From IMG/VR virus record IMGVR_UViG_3300020147_000001, positions 1-64,000 of that record: a stretch of 64,000 nt of DNA. One strand, written 5' to 3'. Position 1 is the stretch's first letter. Each line of letters begins with the position of its first letter. The translations under genes and the position numbers were made by a program. The notes under the pieces are model-generated. The model made no database searches. It worked only from the letters and a program-made list of their open reading frames with translations, and was not told the DNA's origin. The DNA comes from a virus. Positions 31,488 to 40,618 of this stretch are shown here, in pieces.

Positions 31488-33547
31488 CCTCGCCCCAAGC
31501 GCGCTCGCGCGTCGGCGCGCTGCTGGTCGTAGTCAGGCTTGCTTGCTCCGAGGCCTGAAAACAGGCCGTAGTCTGACGAGCCGATGATCGGCAGGCCCAA
31601 AAAGCCCTTCTTGCCGGCGGCCTCGGCTGCGTCGATCGACGTGAGCGCCGTCTGGAGTGCAGCCTTGTCGGACGCGTGCTGGCCTGCGATCGCCATGTCG
31701 TTGGCGATGAGCCCATTGGCGGTCCACTGGTTGTTGGCGATGTTCTGGCCGATGACGCCGCTGTCGAAGTTGCGGCTGTCGGTGTTGATGCCGATCTGCT
31801 GGCCTTGCACGCCGAGCCGCCGGTCGAGCTGCGTCTGCTCGCCTTGCCACTGCCGCTGGCTCGCGAGGTCCCAGCCCTGCACCACGTCGCGGTCGCGCAC
31901 GTAGTTGTTGTTCGCGACGCTCGTTTCGCCCTGGAAGATGTTCGAGGCGTTGTTGCTGTTCTGCGCGCTCGCGTTGAGCCCGAGCCCGGTGAAGTCCGTC
32001 GCGCGACCCCAAAGCGCGTCGCGCTCAGCCTGGTTGAACTCTGCGTTGAACATATCCACGCCGAGCGAGCCTTCGCGGTTGAAGCGCGACATATCGTCCG
32101 CCGCCATGCCGCGGTTGAACGCTTGCTGCTGCATGGTGTTCGCCTGATTGCCGTAGGCGATGCCGCTCTGCAGACGCGTTTGCTGGTTGTTCGCGCTCGC
32201 GTTGTCCTGCGCCACGCCACGCTTGTATTCCTGATCGAACGAGCTCTGCTGCGCGGTCTCGGCGCCCTGCTGGTACAGGCCGAGCGCCTGCAGCTGCCTG
32301 TTCGCGTTGCCCGTCGCGAGCGCGTTGCCCGCGTCGTTCAGGGTCGTCGCAAGCGAGCCCTTCAGCTTGAGCATGTCGCCCGCACGCTGCACGGCGCCGG
32401 CGCTTGCCGCGAGGTCGCTGAGCACGCGCTTTTGCGAGATGTCAGCGTTCGCGAGTGCACCCGAGGTGAGCTCCGCGCCGCCACCGGCCATGCCGCGTCG
32501 GCGAAGATTGCTCATCTTCGCTTGCGCCACGCCGCGCATCTCGGACTCCCAGCGCTGCCGGGCTTGCTCGTAGAGGAAGTTTTCTTGGTCGGTGACTGCA
32601 GGGTTGCTGAGCTCGCTCGCCTGATCGAGCGCTTGCATGGCCGACGCGTAGGCCTTGGGGTCGGCTTCGCCTACTTCGACATCCTTCGAGCCCTGGCTTA
32701 CCCCGTAGAGATCCTCGAGGCCCTGGTCGCGCATGGCGACGTACCTCGGGTCTGCATACGCGCCGGCGGCTGCTGACTGGTAGTCGAGCGCGCCGTTCAT
32801 GCCGCCGCCGAGAAACCCGAGCGCTTCGTTCTGCGCTGCGAGCGCGGCAGGATCTGCGATGGCAGCCTGCGAAACGAGATCGCCGTCCCACGAGACGCCG
32901 CTCTCCAAAGGAGAGCTGAGCTGCCCGTAGACGCCGCCGAGGTTGTTGATGAGCCCGCTGTTGAACTGACTCAGCCCGGTCAGCTCGTCGCGGTACGTGC
33001 CGAGCGCTGCGTTCGAGGCGCTGTTCGCGGTGTCACGCGACTGACCAAGGGCTGCGGCGAGCGCAGCCGAGCGATCTACGTAGGCTTGGTTGTTGGGGTC
33101 TTGGGCGTCGATGAGTCCGCCCATTTGATCCACGGCGCGCTGGTTATCCGCGCGCGTGCGCTCCCCGAGCTGCTCCATGCGGATCAGCTCTTCGCGGTTT
33201 TTTTGCGAGGCGTCTTCGACGCGTTGGCCGGCGCGGCTGATCGCGTTGATCTCGGGGCTCACGTACGCGGAATCGCCGCCGTTCTTCGCATACCAAAGCT
33301 GCGGCGCTTGCACGCCTTGCGGGTTCGCCTCTTGCGACGCGATGCCCTTGGCGACCATCGCGTCCTGCTGCTCCGGCGTCATCTGGCTGAAGAGCCACGA
33401 GCTGAAGTCGTCAGGTTCGCCGTAGGTCGCGCGTTGGTTCGACGGCCCTTGCGGGATCTCGACGATCGTATCTCCGACCGGACGCCATGTACCCGAGTAC
33501 TCGTCGTAGTAGTAATCGTCCGTGTTGAATGGGACTGCTTCGGGCAT
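31484..33547 (-). CDS. Gln/Asn-rich virion protein
   Basis: 687 aa. The N-terminus is Asp/Tyr-rich; residues 400-620 are Gln/Asn-rich with repeated short motifs (NANRQLQALGLYQQG and ANNNYVRDRDVVQGW). Tail-needle or internal core protein are both possible; none is proven. Confidence 0.5.
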   Translation of the reverse strand: MPEAVPFNTDDYYYDEYSGTWRPVGDTIVEIPQGPSNQRATYGEPDDFSSWLFSQMTPEQQDAMVAKGIASQEANPQGVQAPQLWYAKNGGDSAYVSPEINAISRAGQRVEDASQKNREELIRMEQLGERTRADNQRAVDQMGGLIDAQDPNNQAYVDRSAALAAALGQSRDTANSASNAALGTYRDELTGLSQFNSGLINNLGGVYGQLSSPLESGVSWDGDLVSQAAIADPAALAAQNEALGFLGGGMNGALDYQSAAAGAYADPRYVAMRDQGLEDLYGVSQGSKDVEVGEADPKAYASAMQALDQASELSNPAVTDQENFLYEQARQRWESEMRGVAQAKMSNLRRRGMAGGGAELTSGALANADISQKRVLSDLAASAGAVQRAGDMLKLKGSLATTLNDAGNALATGNANRQLQALGLYQQGAETAQQSSFDQEYKRGVAQDNASANNQQTRLQSGIAYGNQANTMQQQAFNRGMAADDMSRFNREGSLGVDMFNAEFNQAERDALWGRATDFTGLGLNASAQNSNNASNIFQGETSVANNNYVRDRDVVQGWDLASQRQWQGEQTQLDRRLGVQGQQIGINTDSRNFDSGVIGQNIANNQWTANGLIANDMAIAGQHASDKAALQTALTSIDAAEAAGKKGFLGLPIIGSSDYGLFSGLGASKPDYDQQRADARARLGRG

Positions 33548-33900
33548 TAACCGATCACCAAAAGCCGGATGGTTGTGTAGCGAACGCCCGCAACGAGCGC
33601 GCTGAGCTTGAGCGTCACCACGCCCTTGTCGAACGTCATGCCACTCAGCGGCGAAGTCGAAACGGTTCCGTCGACCGTCTCGCTGTACACGTTGACAACG
33701 CCGACAGGTCGCGTCGGCGAGCTGAACACGATGCCGCCGTCCGAGTAGAACTGGTTGGAGATCGTAACGAGGCGCATCTTCGGGATTGACTGCAAGACGC
33801 CCGCGAGGTCGCGCAGGTTTTCGCCTACGTTGCGCGCTTCAGCTTTGTCGTCTGAGGCCCACACGCGCTGACGCAGAGGCCGCTTTTGCCCGGCGGTCAT
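33547..33900 (-). CDS. Small tail protein
   Basis: 117 aa from the ATG at 33900 overlapping the upstream stop (ATGA). Beta-rich, ending VRYTTIRLLVIG. Lies just after the large tail protein, so likely a tail subunit. Confidence 0.55.
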   Translation of the reverse strand: MTAGQKRPLRQRVWASDDKAEARNVGENLRDLAGVLQSIPKMRLVTISNQFYSDGGIVFSSPTRPVGVVNVYSETVDGTVSTSPLSGMTFDKGVVTLKLSALVAGVRYTTIRLLVIG

Positions 33901-36575
33901 CGCTTGATCCTTTGCGGGGTAACGTCCTCGTAGCTGATCGAAAACCCCTCGAGTTTCGGAGGCTGCAGGGTTGTGGCGTCGGGTGACCCGCTGATCACGA
34001 GCTCGGGCGCGATGCTGTTTGCCATGGCAGGCCACGCGCGCGGAATCGTGAAGCCGACTCGGCTCATCTCCATCTGGTTGCCAGTGGGGCTGCTCGTGGG
34101 AATGACCCGTGTGCCAGCGCTGATCGCCTGCGAGCGCAGCTCACAGGTGTAATTGGTCTCTTGCCAAGGCGCCGAGAACGAGAGGTTGATGTCGCGCCAG
34201 TGCTTCAGCGAGTAGGAACCGTTCACGCCGTAGAAGGGCTGAAAGCGCGCGGTCAGGCCTTCATAAGCGCCGAAATTGGCGATCTGATCGGCGATGAGGT
34301 CGCGTCTACCAGCGTACAGCATGAACATGCGCTGCAGTGACTGGTTGTACGTCGCAAGCGACGGCACCTCGCCTGGATGGTAGCTCGGTACGCGCACCAT
34401 CCACGTGTCGGTCTTGACGTTGTAGACCCAGATCTTCCCGAAGACAGTTCCGGAGTTGTGCCGATACCGGATCCAGATCTCCTCGTTGGCGTTGTCGACG
34501 GCCATCCACGGCCACGTCGTGCTGATGCCGTTTGGACTGATGTCGCTGGACCAACTCTTGTTGGGCAACATGAACTGCGCATCGGAGTCGGGCCATCCCG
34601 TAGGATTGATGCGCCCGTCCGAAAGCTGGCGAACCGTACCTTCGCTGCTGATCGCAACGACGCCGCGGTTTGTGAGCGCGTACACGCTGTCGCGAAACAC
34701 CACCGCGCAGTCGGGGTTCGTGATGATGAGACTGGGGTCTACCGGGTCGATCACCCAGTCATATTCTTCGCCCACCGAGCCGCCGGCGCCGCTCAACCGG
34801 AAGAGCCCATCGCTGCAGAAAAACCAGAGGCAGTCACGCGTCGCGATGATCTTGTAGATCTCACCCTGGCCGCAGAACGCGTAGTTCGAGGGCGGGCAGT
34901 TTTCCGGCTCGTTGTTCTCGCTCCACGCAAACCCGTTCTTCTGCTGGCTGCCTTCTTCGGTGTGAGCCGTTGCGTTGAGCTCCGGCAGGTACGGCGAGAA
35001 GTTTTGCCCGTTCGTCGCGCGCAGCGTGATCGGGCTGTTCGTGCGCATGCGGATCACAAGGCCGCCCGTGGGCACGAAGTTGGGATAGACGCCTGCAGGG
35101 TTTTCGGTCGTGATCGGCTCGAGGCCTACAGCCGCAACGTCGAGCTGCGTGTTGAGGTTCGAGGTGTTGCCGAAAAAGAGCTGCGAAACAAACGACTGCG
35201 GAGACTCTGTGGCAGACACGTTGAGCCCGTTGAGCTCGATCCGGTCGAGGACATCCACGCGCACGTTGCCGCTGTATGAGCTGTTGACAGCGCCCGTGAT
35301 CGTAGTCGCTCCCACCGACACAACGGTGTTGTTGGGCGTCACGAGCAAGCCGCTGTCGACGCGATAGACGTTGAAGGTCTGTCCAACAACAACGCCGTAC
35401 GTGTTCGGGAGCCCCGTGACCGTAGGGCTACCGCTCGTCGCTGTTTGCCCAGTGGTCGTGTAGCGAATGCCGATGCCCTGGGTCAGCACGTAATAGCCCG
35501 CTGTGGCGAAAGGCATGAATCCCCAGTAGTAGGGGTTCAGAAGCGTGAACGTCGCCGGATCCCAACGGTTGGCATAGAAGGCGTGACCTCGAAAGGTCGC
35601 GCATGTTTTCGCTGGTGTTGGCGGGAGCGGGAGCGCTGACGCGCCCCCGACTGAGACGTTTGTCAGAAGCGCTTCACCGAGCGTCGCCGGCAGCGTGGTG
35701 TCTGACGAGAGGTTGAAATACGTTGCCCAGTTCGCCGCCCAGCGAACCGTTTTCGAGAGGTAGAAGCTGCTGCCGGTGCTGATCGGAAGGTATTTGTTGG
35801 AGACGCTGTCGTACCCAACGCTCTGCGCGCGCGTGCGATAGATATCGAGGTGGTGGCTGTAGTAACCGCTGCTTAGTGTGAGGTCGGCCTTTGTGATCCA
35901 CTGCGAATGGACCTGCGGCAATGTCGTGCTGAGGTTTGCGTAGTCGTACGGAACAGCCGGAGGGCTGACGAGCTCATACCCATCCCTGTGCACCATGCGC
36001 AGAACGGACGTGGCCGAGAAGTGCTGGTTGGGGCCGAGGTACGCGGGGTCATCTGCCAAGCCGCTGAACGCGTTGCGGTCGTACAGGATCGTCTGGTAAA
36101 CGCCGCAGTTTCGCGGTCCTTCCAGGCCGTTCATGATGCCATCGGCGTCTTCGAACACGTCGAACGCAAAGGACCGCACAGCGCCCGTGATGATCACGCG
36201 GTTGCGCGCGAACACGATGCCCGTGCGCGCGTCGTTCGTGATGTAGCTGTTCCACGGTGCGGGAATATCCCGCTTGAGCGTGATGTACCCGCTGAAGGAT
36301 GTGGAGCATGTAACGCAGAGCTGCCACGTGCCGAGCGCGGTGTGCTCTACAAGGAAGATCGTGTACGGGCCTTCCGAGAGGGCGTAGATGCCGCCCACGA
36401 GGTTGCCGTTGAGGAAGTCGGTGTTCGCCAGCTCGAACTTTCGTACCGGCTCCAAGACGCCAAACGAGCGAATCGCACCGTTGATCGCGTAGGAGAACGC
36501 GCCCGGAGGGAACTGCCCGACCTTGTTCGGCTCGGTGATAAGGCCTTGCGGCTTCACCGCGATTTGATCGCTCAC
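33897..36575 (-). CDS. Large tail hub-like protein
   Basis: 892 aa. It is highly beta-rich with WD/kelch-like repeated blades (KIIATRDCLWFFCSDGLFRLSG, DSVYALTNRGVVAISSEG) and starts MSDQIAVKPQGLITEPNKVGQ, a pattern typical of podovirus tail-tube or stabilisation proteins (T7 gp12- or P22 gp10-like role). It directly follows the adaptor gene. Exact homology is not established by reading. Confidence 0.6.
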   Translation of the reverse strand: MSDQIAVKPQGLITEPNKVGQFPPGAFSYAINGAIRSFGVLEPVRKFELANTDFLNGNLVGGIYALSEGPYTIFLVEHTALGTWQLCVTCSTSFSGYITLKRDIPAPWNSYITNDARTGIVFARNRVIITGAVRSFAFDVFEDADGIMNGLEGPRNCGVYQTILYDRNAFSGLADDPAYLGPNQHFSATSVLRMVHRDGYELVSPPAVPYDYANLSTTLPQVHSQWITKADLTLSSGYYSHHLDIYRTRAQSVGYDSVSNKYLPISTGSSFYLSKTVRWAANWATYFNLSSDTTLPATLGEALLTNVSVGGASALPLPPTPAKTCATFRGHAFYANRWDPATFTLLNPYYWGFMPFATAGYYVLTQGIGIRYTTTGQTATSGSPTVTGLPNTYGVVVGQTFNVYRVDSGLLVTPNNTVVSVGATTITGAVNSSYSGNVRVDVLDRIELNGLNVSATESPQSFVSQLFFGNTSNLNTQLDVAAVGLEPITTENPAGVYPNFVPTGGLVIRMRTNSPITLRATNGQNFSPYLPELNATAHTEEGSQQKNGFAWSENNEPENCPPSNYAFCGQGEIYKIIATRDCLWFFCSDGLFRLSGAGGSVGEEYDWVIDPVDPSLIITNPDCAVVFRDSVYALTNRGVVAISSEGTVRQLSDGRINPTGWPDSDAQFMLPNKSWSSDISPNGISTTWPWMAVDNANEEIWIRYRHNSGTVFGKIWVYNVKTDTWMVRVPSYHPGEVPSLATYNQSLQRMFMLYAGRRDLIADQIANFGAYEGLTARFQPFYGVNGSYSLKHWRDINLSFSAPWQETNYTCELRSQAISAGTRVIPTSSPTGNQMEMSRVGFTIPRAWPAMANSIAPELVISGSPDATTLQPPKLEGFSISYEDVTPQRIKR

Positions 36576-37546
36576 CGGCCGATCCTCCAGCGTCGGAGTT
36601 CGGTCAGCGGCGCGCGGATCTTCCGCGGCTCTTCGCGCGTGCGGTTCGAGTACAGATTGTCGAAGCGTGCGAGGTCAGCTGTAACATCGCCGGCGAAGTT
36701 CGCAGCCTTTTGCTGGTAGCCGCGCTGAACCAATACCTTCGTGCTTGCAACGTCCACCACGCAGCGGTGGAAGTCCTCGGGCAGCATCGGCCAGTCGCTC
36801 TGACCGTACGCACGAACCCAGTCGCCTACCTGCACATCACGCAGCGTCGCAGCGCTGGTCACGGCCACCGTAAAGACGTTGCCGGAAATCGTGGCAATGC
36901 CGTTGCTCAGCGAGTGGTCGAACCAGCCGCTCGGCTTCACCACGTCGAAGTTGACAGTGCCGGTCATCGCCACGGGCGATGCCAGCGACATGTCGAACGG
37001 AACAGCGGTCACCGTGATCGTACGGTTGGCCACGTCCACCGAGCTCACCAAGCCGCGCGACGTTCCTGACACGTTGTTCTGACTCGGCATGAGCCGAGGC
37101 GGGCGCCGGTAGTAGGTGACGCGCAGCACGTAGCTGCTGTTGTCCGGCGTCGGCAAAAGAACGATGTCGTTGCCACGAAGAACGTATGCCTGCGGCTGCC
37201 CGAGCCCGTTGTAAGACGACTCGAAGAGATCGGCGTGTCCTTCATCAACCTTGTTCAGTCGAGCAAAGTTGATGTTGCTCACGTCAGAGATGGTTCCGAA
37301 TCCAATCTCCAGCTTTCCGAGCACCGTCATGTGTCGCTGGAGCCGATAGGTGGACTGGTTCGTCGCTACGCCGATGTACGTTTGCTGTTGCCAGGTTCCG
37401 TTGCGAAACCCGACGATCATGTCCTGAAACTTTGTGGTCAAAGCATCGGAGAGCTCGCGCAGGAGCACGGAGTCGGGGTAGTCGACCGCCGTGTTTTCAA
37501 GCAGCGTGTTCAGACGCAGCTGCTCCAGCATCTCCGTTGTGTTCAC
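36572..37546 (-). CDS. Head-tail adaptor protein
   Basis: 324 aa. An N-terminal helical bundle (NTTEMLEQLRLNTLLENTAV, LLRELSDALTTKFQDMI) is followed by a large beta domain with YYRRPPRLMP, the organisation of podovirus gatekeeper/adaptor proteins. It overlaps the tail protein by four bases and would bind under the portal. Confidence 0.65.
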   Translation of the reverse strand: MNTTEMLEQLRLNTLLENTAVDYPDSVLLRELSDALTTKFQDMIVGFRNGTWQQQTYIGVATNQSTYRLQRHMTVLGKLEIGFGTISDVSNINFARLNKVDEGHADLFESSYNGLGQPQAYVLRGNDIVLLPTPDNSSYVLRVTYYRRPPRLMPSQNNVSGTSRGLVSSVDVANRTITVTAVPFDMSLASPVAMTGTVNFDVVKPSGWFDHSLSNGIATISGNVFTVAVTSAATLRDVQVGDWVRAYGQSDWPMLPEDFHRCVVDVASTKVLVQRGYQQKAANFAGDVTADLARFDNLYSNRTREEPRKIRAPLTELRRWRIGR

Positions 37547-38004
37547 GCGAGGAAGCTCCCGGAGAAGCGTCCGAGCGGATCTTCTTCTTCACGCACAGAG
37601 GGGCCGGTGCCCCAGGGATCGAGCTTGTGTAGCTGCTCTTGCGGCTGCAGCGCCGCCGGGCTGATGTCTCCACCTGCCCAGTCAGGATTTTCAACCGCTT
37701 CGGCAAGCGACGAGCTGCTGGAACCGATGTTCTTGGTGCTGGGCGACTGCTTCAAGTACGCCTGAAGCAGGTTGCCAATGTTGTTGTTGCGTCCCGCTTC
37801 GGCTTGGCGCTCGATGTCTCCGAGGCCGGCCCTGTAGTCTTCCGCCATGCCGGCGTAGGGCGAGCCGCCGAGCTCGTTTGCGCGTGTGCGCAAGATGTTC
37901 TGCGTGGCGTTGCGACCCGATTGAACAATCGCGTCCTGCTTCGCCTGCTGCGACTGCTGCTCGCTCAGCGCGGCAGCGAGCACAGCCAAAATCGGAAATG
38001 CCAT
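37543..38004 (-). CDS. Virion-associated protein
   Basis: 153 aa. Hydrophobic start (MAFPILAVLAAAL), helical Gln/Ala-rich region, then a disordered C-terminus. Overlaps both neighbours; likely an internal minor protein. Confidence 0.5.
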   Translation of the reverse strand: MAFPILAVLAAALSEQQSQQAKQDAIVQSGRNATQNILRTRANELGGSPYAGMAEDYRAGLGDIERQAEAGRNNNIGNLLQAYLKQSPSTKNIGSSSSSLAEAVENPDWAGGDISPAALQPQEQLHKLDPWGTGPSVREEEDPLGRFSGSFLA

Positions 38005-39113
38005 CAGCGGCCTCCAAACCAGCTACCGGCCATGCCGGCGAGCTTCTTGAGCCAATCGCTGTCGAGCTTGCTCGACGAACCCTTGCCGCCACCGCCGCCG
38101 TTAGCGGCAGACGACCCGGAAGGTTTTTTGTCGCCTTCGTTGCCGGCGATCGGAACCGCGCCGTCTGGCACGTCGTAGTAGTTGGCGTCGTCTTGCGCGC
38201 GCTTTTTGTTGTCTGCGTCGATGGCCTTTTTGGCCACGCCACGCGAGTAGTAGTTGCCCTCGGTGTCGTACTGACCGCCTTGACGCTCGGCGAGCTGCTG
38301 CGCTTGGGTTACGCGATCCTTTTTCAGGTCGTCGTAGCCCTGCATGCCTTGGAAGCTGGCGATGTTCTCGGTGTCGAAGCCGGCCTTCAGCCGCGCCGCT
38401 TCCGAGTTGCTCTTTGCCTCGTTCAGGCGGGCTTGCTGCTCGGACGTGTAACCGCCCGCCCAGTGCCGCTGCGGAATGGGCTTGTCCTTTTCCTTTTCTT
38501 CCTCGGCCGCAGGCTGCGCGCCGCTGCCGCCGCCGAGCGCACCGCCAAGCGCGTTGCCGATGCCGCTCATGCCTCCGCCGCCGAGCATTGAGCCTAGGCC
38601 GCTCAAGCCTCCGCCGCCGAACAGCGAACCGAGGCTGCTCAGTCCGCCGCCGCCAGCGGCCATCGAGCTCAGCCCAGACAGCGGGCTTGAACCTCCGCCG
38701 CTGCTGCCGCCGCCCGCCCAGTTCGCGAAGATGCCGCCTGGTTGATAGGCTTCCCAGGTGGATCCCGAGTGCGTGGGCAGGTTGCGGTTTTGCGCCGTGA
38801 ACTGGTTTTGGACCGAGCCCGTGAGCTGCGCGCCGGGCTGCATGAATGCGCTGCCCCAGGCGAGCATCGCGTTTTTGGCAGCGGTGTTGCCGGAAGATTG
38901 GTTGGTGACTGTCTTGGACCCGCCAGACTGCGCGCTCGGGTTGGCCGACGGCATGTAGCTCGCGCCGTTCTTCACCATGAGCGTCTTGGCGAGCTCGCCC
39001 GGCTTATAGGTCGTCGGCTTGTAGCCAATCGCCGTGTTCGCCGTGTTGTTCTTGGCCGCGAGCGCGTTGATCGCTGCAGCAGCCTTCGGGTCTGTCATTC
39101 CATAGCCGGCCAT
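38004..39113 (-). CDS. Gly-rich virion protein
   Basis: 369 aa. A central block (about residues 145-205) of repeated GGGLSGLGSMLGGGG-type units is strongly glycine-rich and hydrophobic, as in membrane-interacting ejection proteins; the ends are polar. Function inferred from company. Confidence 0.5.
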   Translation of the reverse strand: MAGYGMTDPKAAAAINALAAKNNTANTAIGYKPTTYKPGELAKTLMVKNGASYMPSANPSAQSGGSKTVTNQSSGNTAAKNAMLAWGSAFMQPGAQLTGSVQNQFTAQNRNLPTHSGSTWEAYQPGGIFANWAGGGSSGGGSSPLSGLSSMAAGGGGLSSLGSLFGGGGLSGLGSMLGGGGMSGIGNALGGALGGGSGAQPAAEEEKEKDKPIPQRHWAGGYTSEQQARLNEAKSNSEAARLKAGFDTENIASFQGMQGYDDLKKDRVTQAQQLAERQGGQYDTEGNYYSRGVAKKAIDADNKKRAQDDANYYDVPDGAVPIAGNEGDKKPSGSSAANGGGGGKGSSSKLDSDWLKKLAGMAGSWFGGR

Positions 39114-39122
39114 GACGACTCC

Positions 39123-40025
39123 TTAGGCAAGCCAGTTGCCCTGGTTTTGCGTGTCGATCTCATCCCGCGTCGGAGGACGCGGCGCGATCACAGGCTGATG
39201 CGTTTGCGTGGGGCGGCCGACAGCGACGGGCGCGGTCGGGCGTGGTGCGGGTGCAGCCTTTGGCTGCGAAACCGGATAGACCCTGCCGCTTTGGTCGTAG
39301 GCAAAATCGCCTTTGCCGTAGCTGCCATCGTTGTTCAGCGTGCCGGCGTGGTAGGCGGCCTCTTCCGAGCTCGAGTACTGCCCTGGCCCCTTGGGCGCTC
39401 CGCCGTACTGCTGCGCGGCGCGCTCGTATTGGATTCGCTGAACGTCTTGCTGCGTGAGCGGCTTGGACGCTGCGGCTTGCGGCGCTGCCGCCCGCGGCTG
39501 CGCTTGTGCAGGCGCCGCCCTCGGCGGCGCGGACGCCGGCGCGAGCTGCTGTTGCTGTTGCGGCGGTGCTCCACCCGAAAGAGCAGCGCTCGAAAAGCCC
39601 GAGGGCATGCGCAGATTCGGCGCGGGTGCTGCACCAGCAGCGCTGGGCGCGCGCGACATCAACGGGAGATTCCAGCTCGGTGCAGAACCGAGCGTGGAGC
39701 TCTGTCCTGCGCCGCCAAGGATCCCGCCTGAGGGGCGGTTCGGTAGCGAGAACGAGGGAAAGCCTGAGCTCGCGCCTGCAGTTTTCGGCGCGGGGTAGAG
39801 CGTGTTGCCGGTCGCGCCCTTGAGCGACGACAGCGACGGCAGTGAGGGAAAGCTAGACGTGCCCGAGCCGAGCGATTTCAGCGAAGGAAAGCTCGAGCTT
39901 GCGCCGGCGGAGCCGGAGCTCCAGCTGGGCATGGGCAGCTTCCAGCTGCTCGTTGACGCAGCGCGCGGGGTGCTCGAGCTGCCGCCGAGCGCACCAAAGC
40001 CACTCGTTGGATAGCGAAACGTCAC
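39123..40025 (-). CDS. Ser/Pro-rich virion protein
   Basis: 300 aa, low complexity: Ser/Leu/Pro repeats (FPSLKSLGSGTSSFPSLPSL), then Pro/Gln/Ala, ending with a YGKGDFAYDQSGRVYPVS domain. Flexible virion component. Confidence 0.5.
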   Translation of the reverse strand: MTFRYPTSGFGALGGSSSTPRAASTSSWKLPMPSWSSGSAGASSSFPSLKSLGSGTSSFPSLPSLSSLKGATGNTLYPAPKTAGASSGFPSFSLPNRPSGGILGGAGQSSTLGSAPSWNLPLMSRAPSAAGAAPAPNLRMPSGFSSAALSGGAPPQQQQQLAPASAPPRAAPAQAQPRAAAPQAAASKPLTQQDVQRIQYERAAQQYGGAPKGPGQYSSSEEAAYHAGTLNNDGSYGKGDFAYDQSGRVYPVSQPKAAPAPRPTAPVAVGRPTQTHQPVIAPRPPTRDEIDTQNQGNWLA

Positions 40026-40546
40026 GGCGCCGGGTCCTTTTTGGCGGGCGCCTTAGAGCGCTGCGCGGGCTTGGATTGGCGTCCGCCAGCCCAACCGGCG
40101 GCCCACCAGGCGCCCTGCTTGGCAGCGGCTTCTTTGGGTTTGTCGGGCGGCGTGTTGGGGTTTGGCTCCGTGGGAGCCGCGCCCTGTCCCTGATTCCAGG
40201 GGAGACGCGATGCAAAGCCGTGCGGCATCTGCATGCGCTCTTTGAGCTTGTCGCGGAAGTCTGTGCCGCGCTGGCCGAAGCCGCCTTTGAGATCGCCCTC
40301 GAACAGCTTTCCAAGACCGCCATAGAACGCGTCCATGCCGGTACGGAAGTCGGTGCGGCGCTGGTCCTGTGCAGAGCGAAACTGCTGGAGCCAAGGCGGC
40401 ACGTTGCTTGGTGCAGCGGGCGTGTTCGGAGCAGCGGGCGCAGGCTGCGGCGTCGGAGTCGGCGCGGGATCCGGCCGCGCGATGGGCGCTTGCTCGCCGG
40501 CCTCCAGCATGCCGTCGCCGTTCAAGTCGTCGTCGTGAAGAGCCAT
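40022..40546 (-). CDS. Virion protein with EF-hand motif
   Basis: 174 aa. Residues 4-17 (DDDLNGDGMLEAGE) contain a canonical calcium-binding EF-hand loop D-x-N-x-D-G-x-L-x-x-x-E. A Pro-rich linker and a basic tail (KPAQRSKAPAKK) follow. It lies immediately downstream of the capsid gene; the calcium may stabilise the particle. Confidence 0.55.
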   Translation of the reverse strand: MALHDDDLNGDGMLEAGEQAPIARPDPAPTPTPQPAPAAPNTPAAPSNVPPWLQQFRSAQDQRRTDFRTGMDAFYGGLGKLFEGDLKGGFGQRGTDFRDKLKERMQMPHGFASRLPWNQGQGAAPTEPNPNTPPDKPKEAAAKQGAWWAAGWAGGRQSKPAQRSKAPAKKDPAP

Positions 40547-40618
40547 GCGGTCACCTCGAAAAACAACCAGGCGCGCGCGGTGCAGACCGTGACCGCGCGC
40601 ACCTGGATGAGCTTTGAA

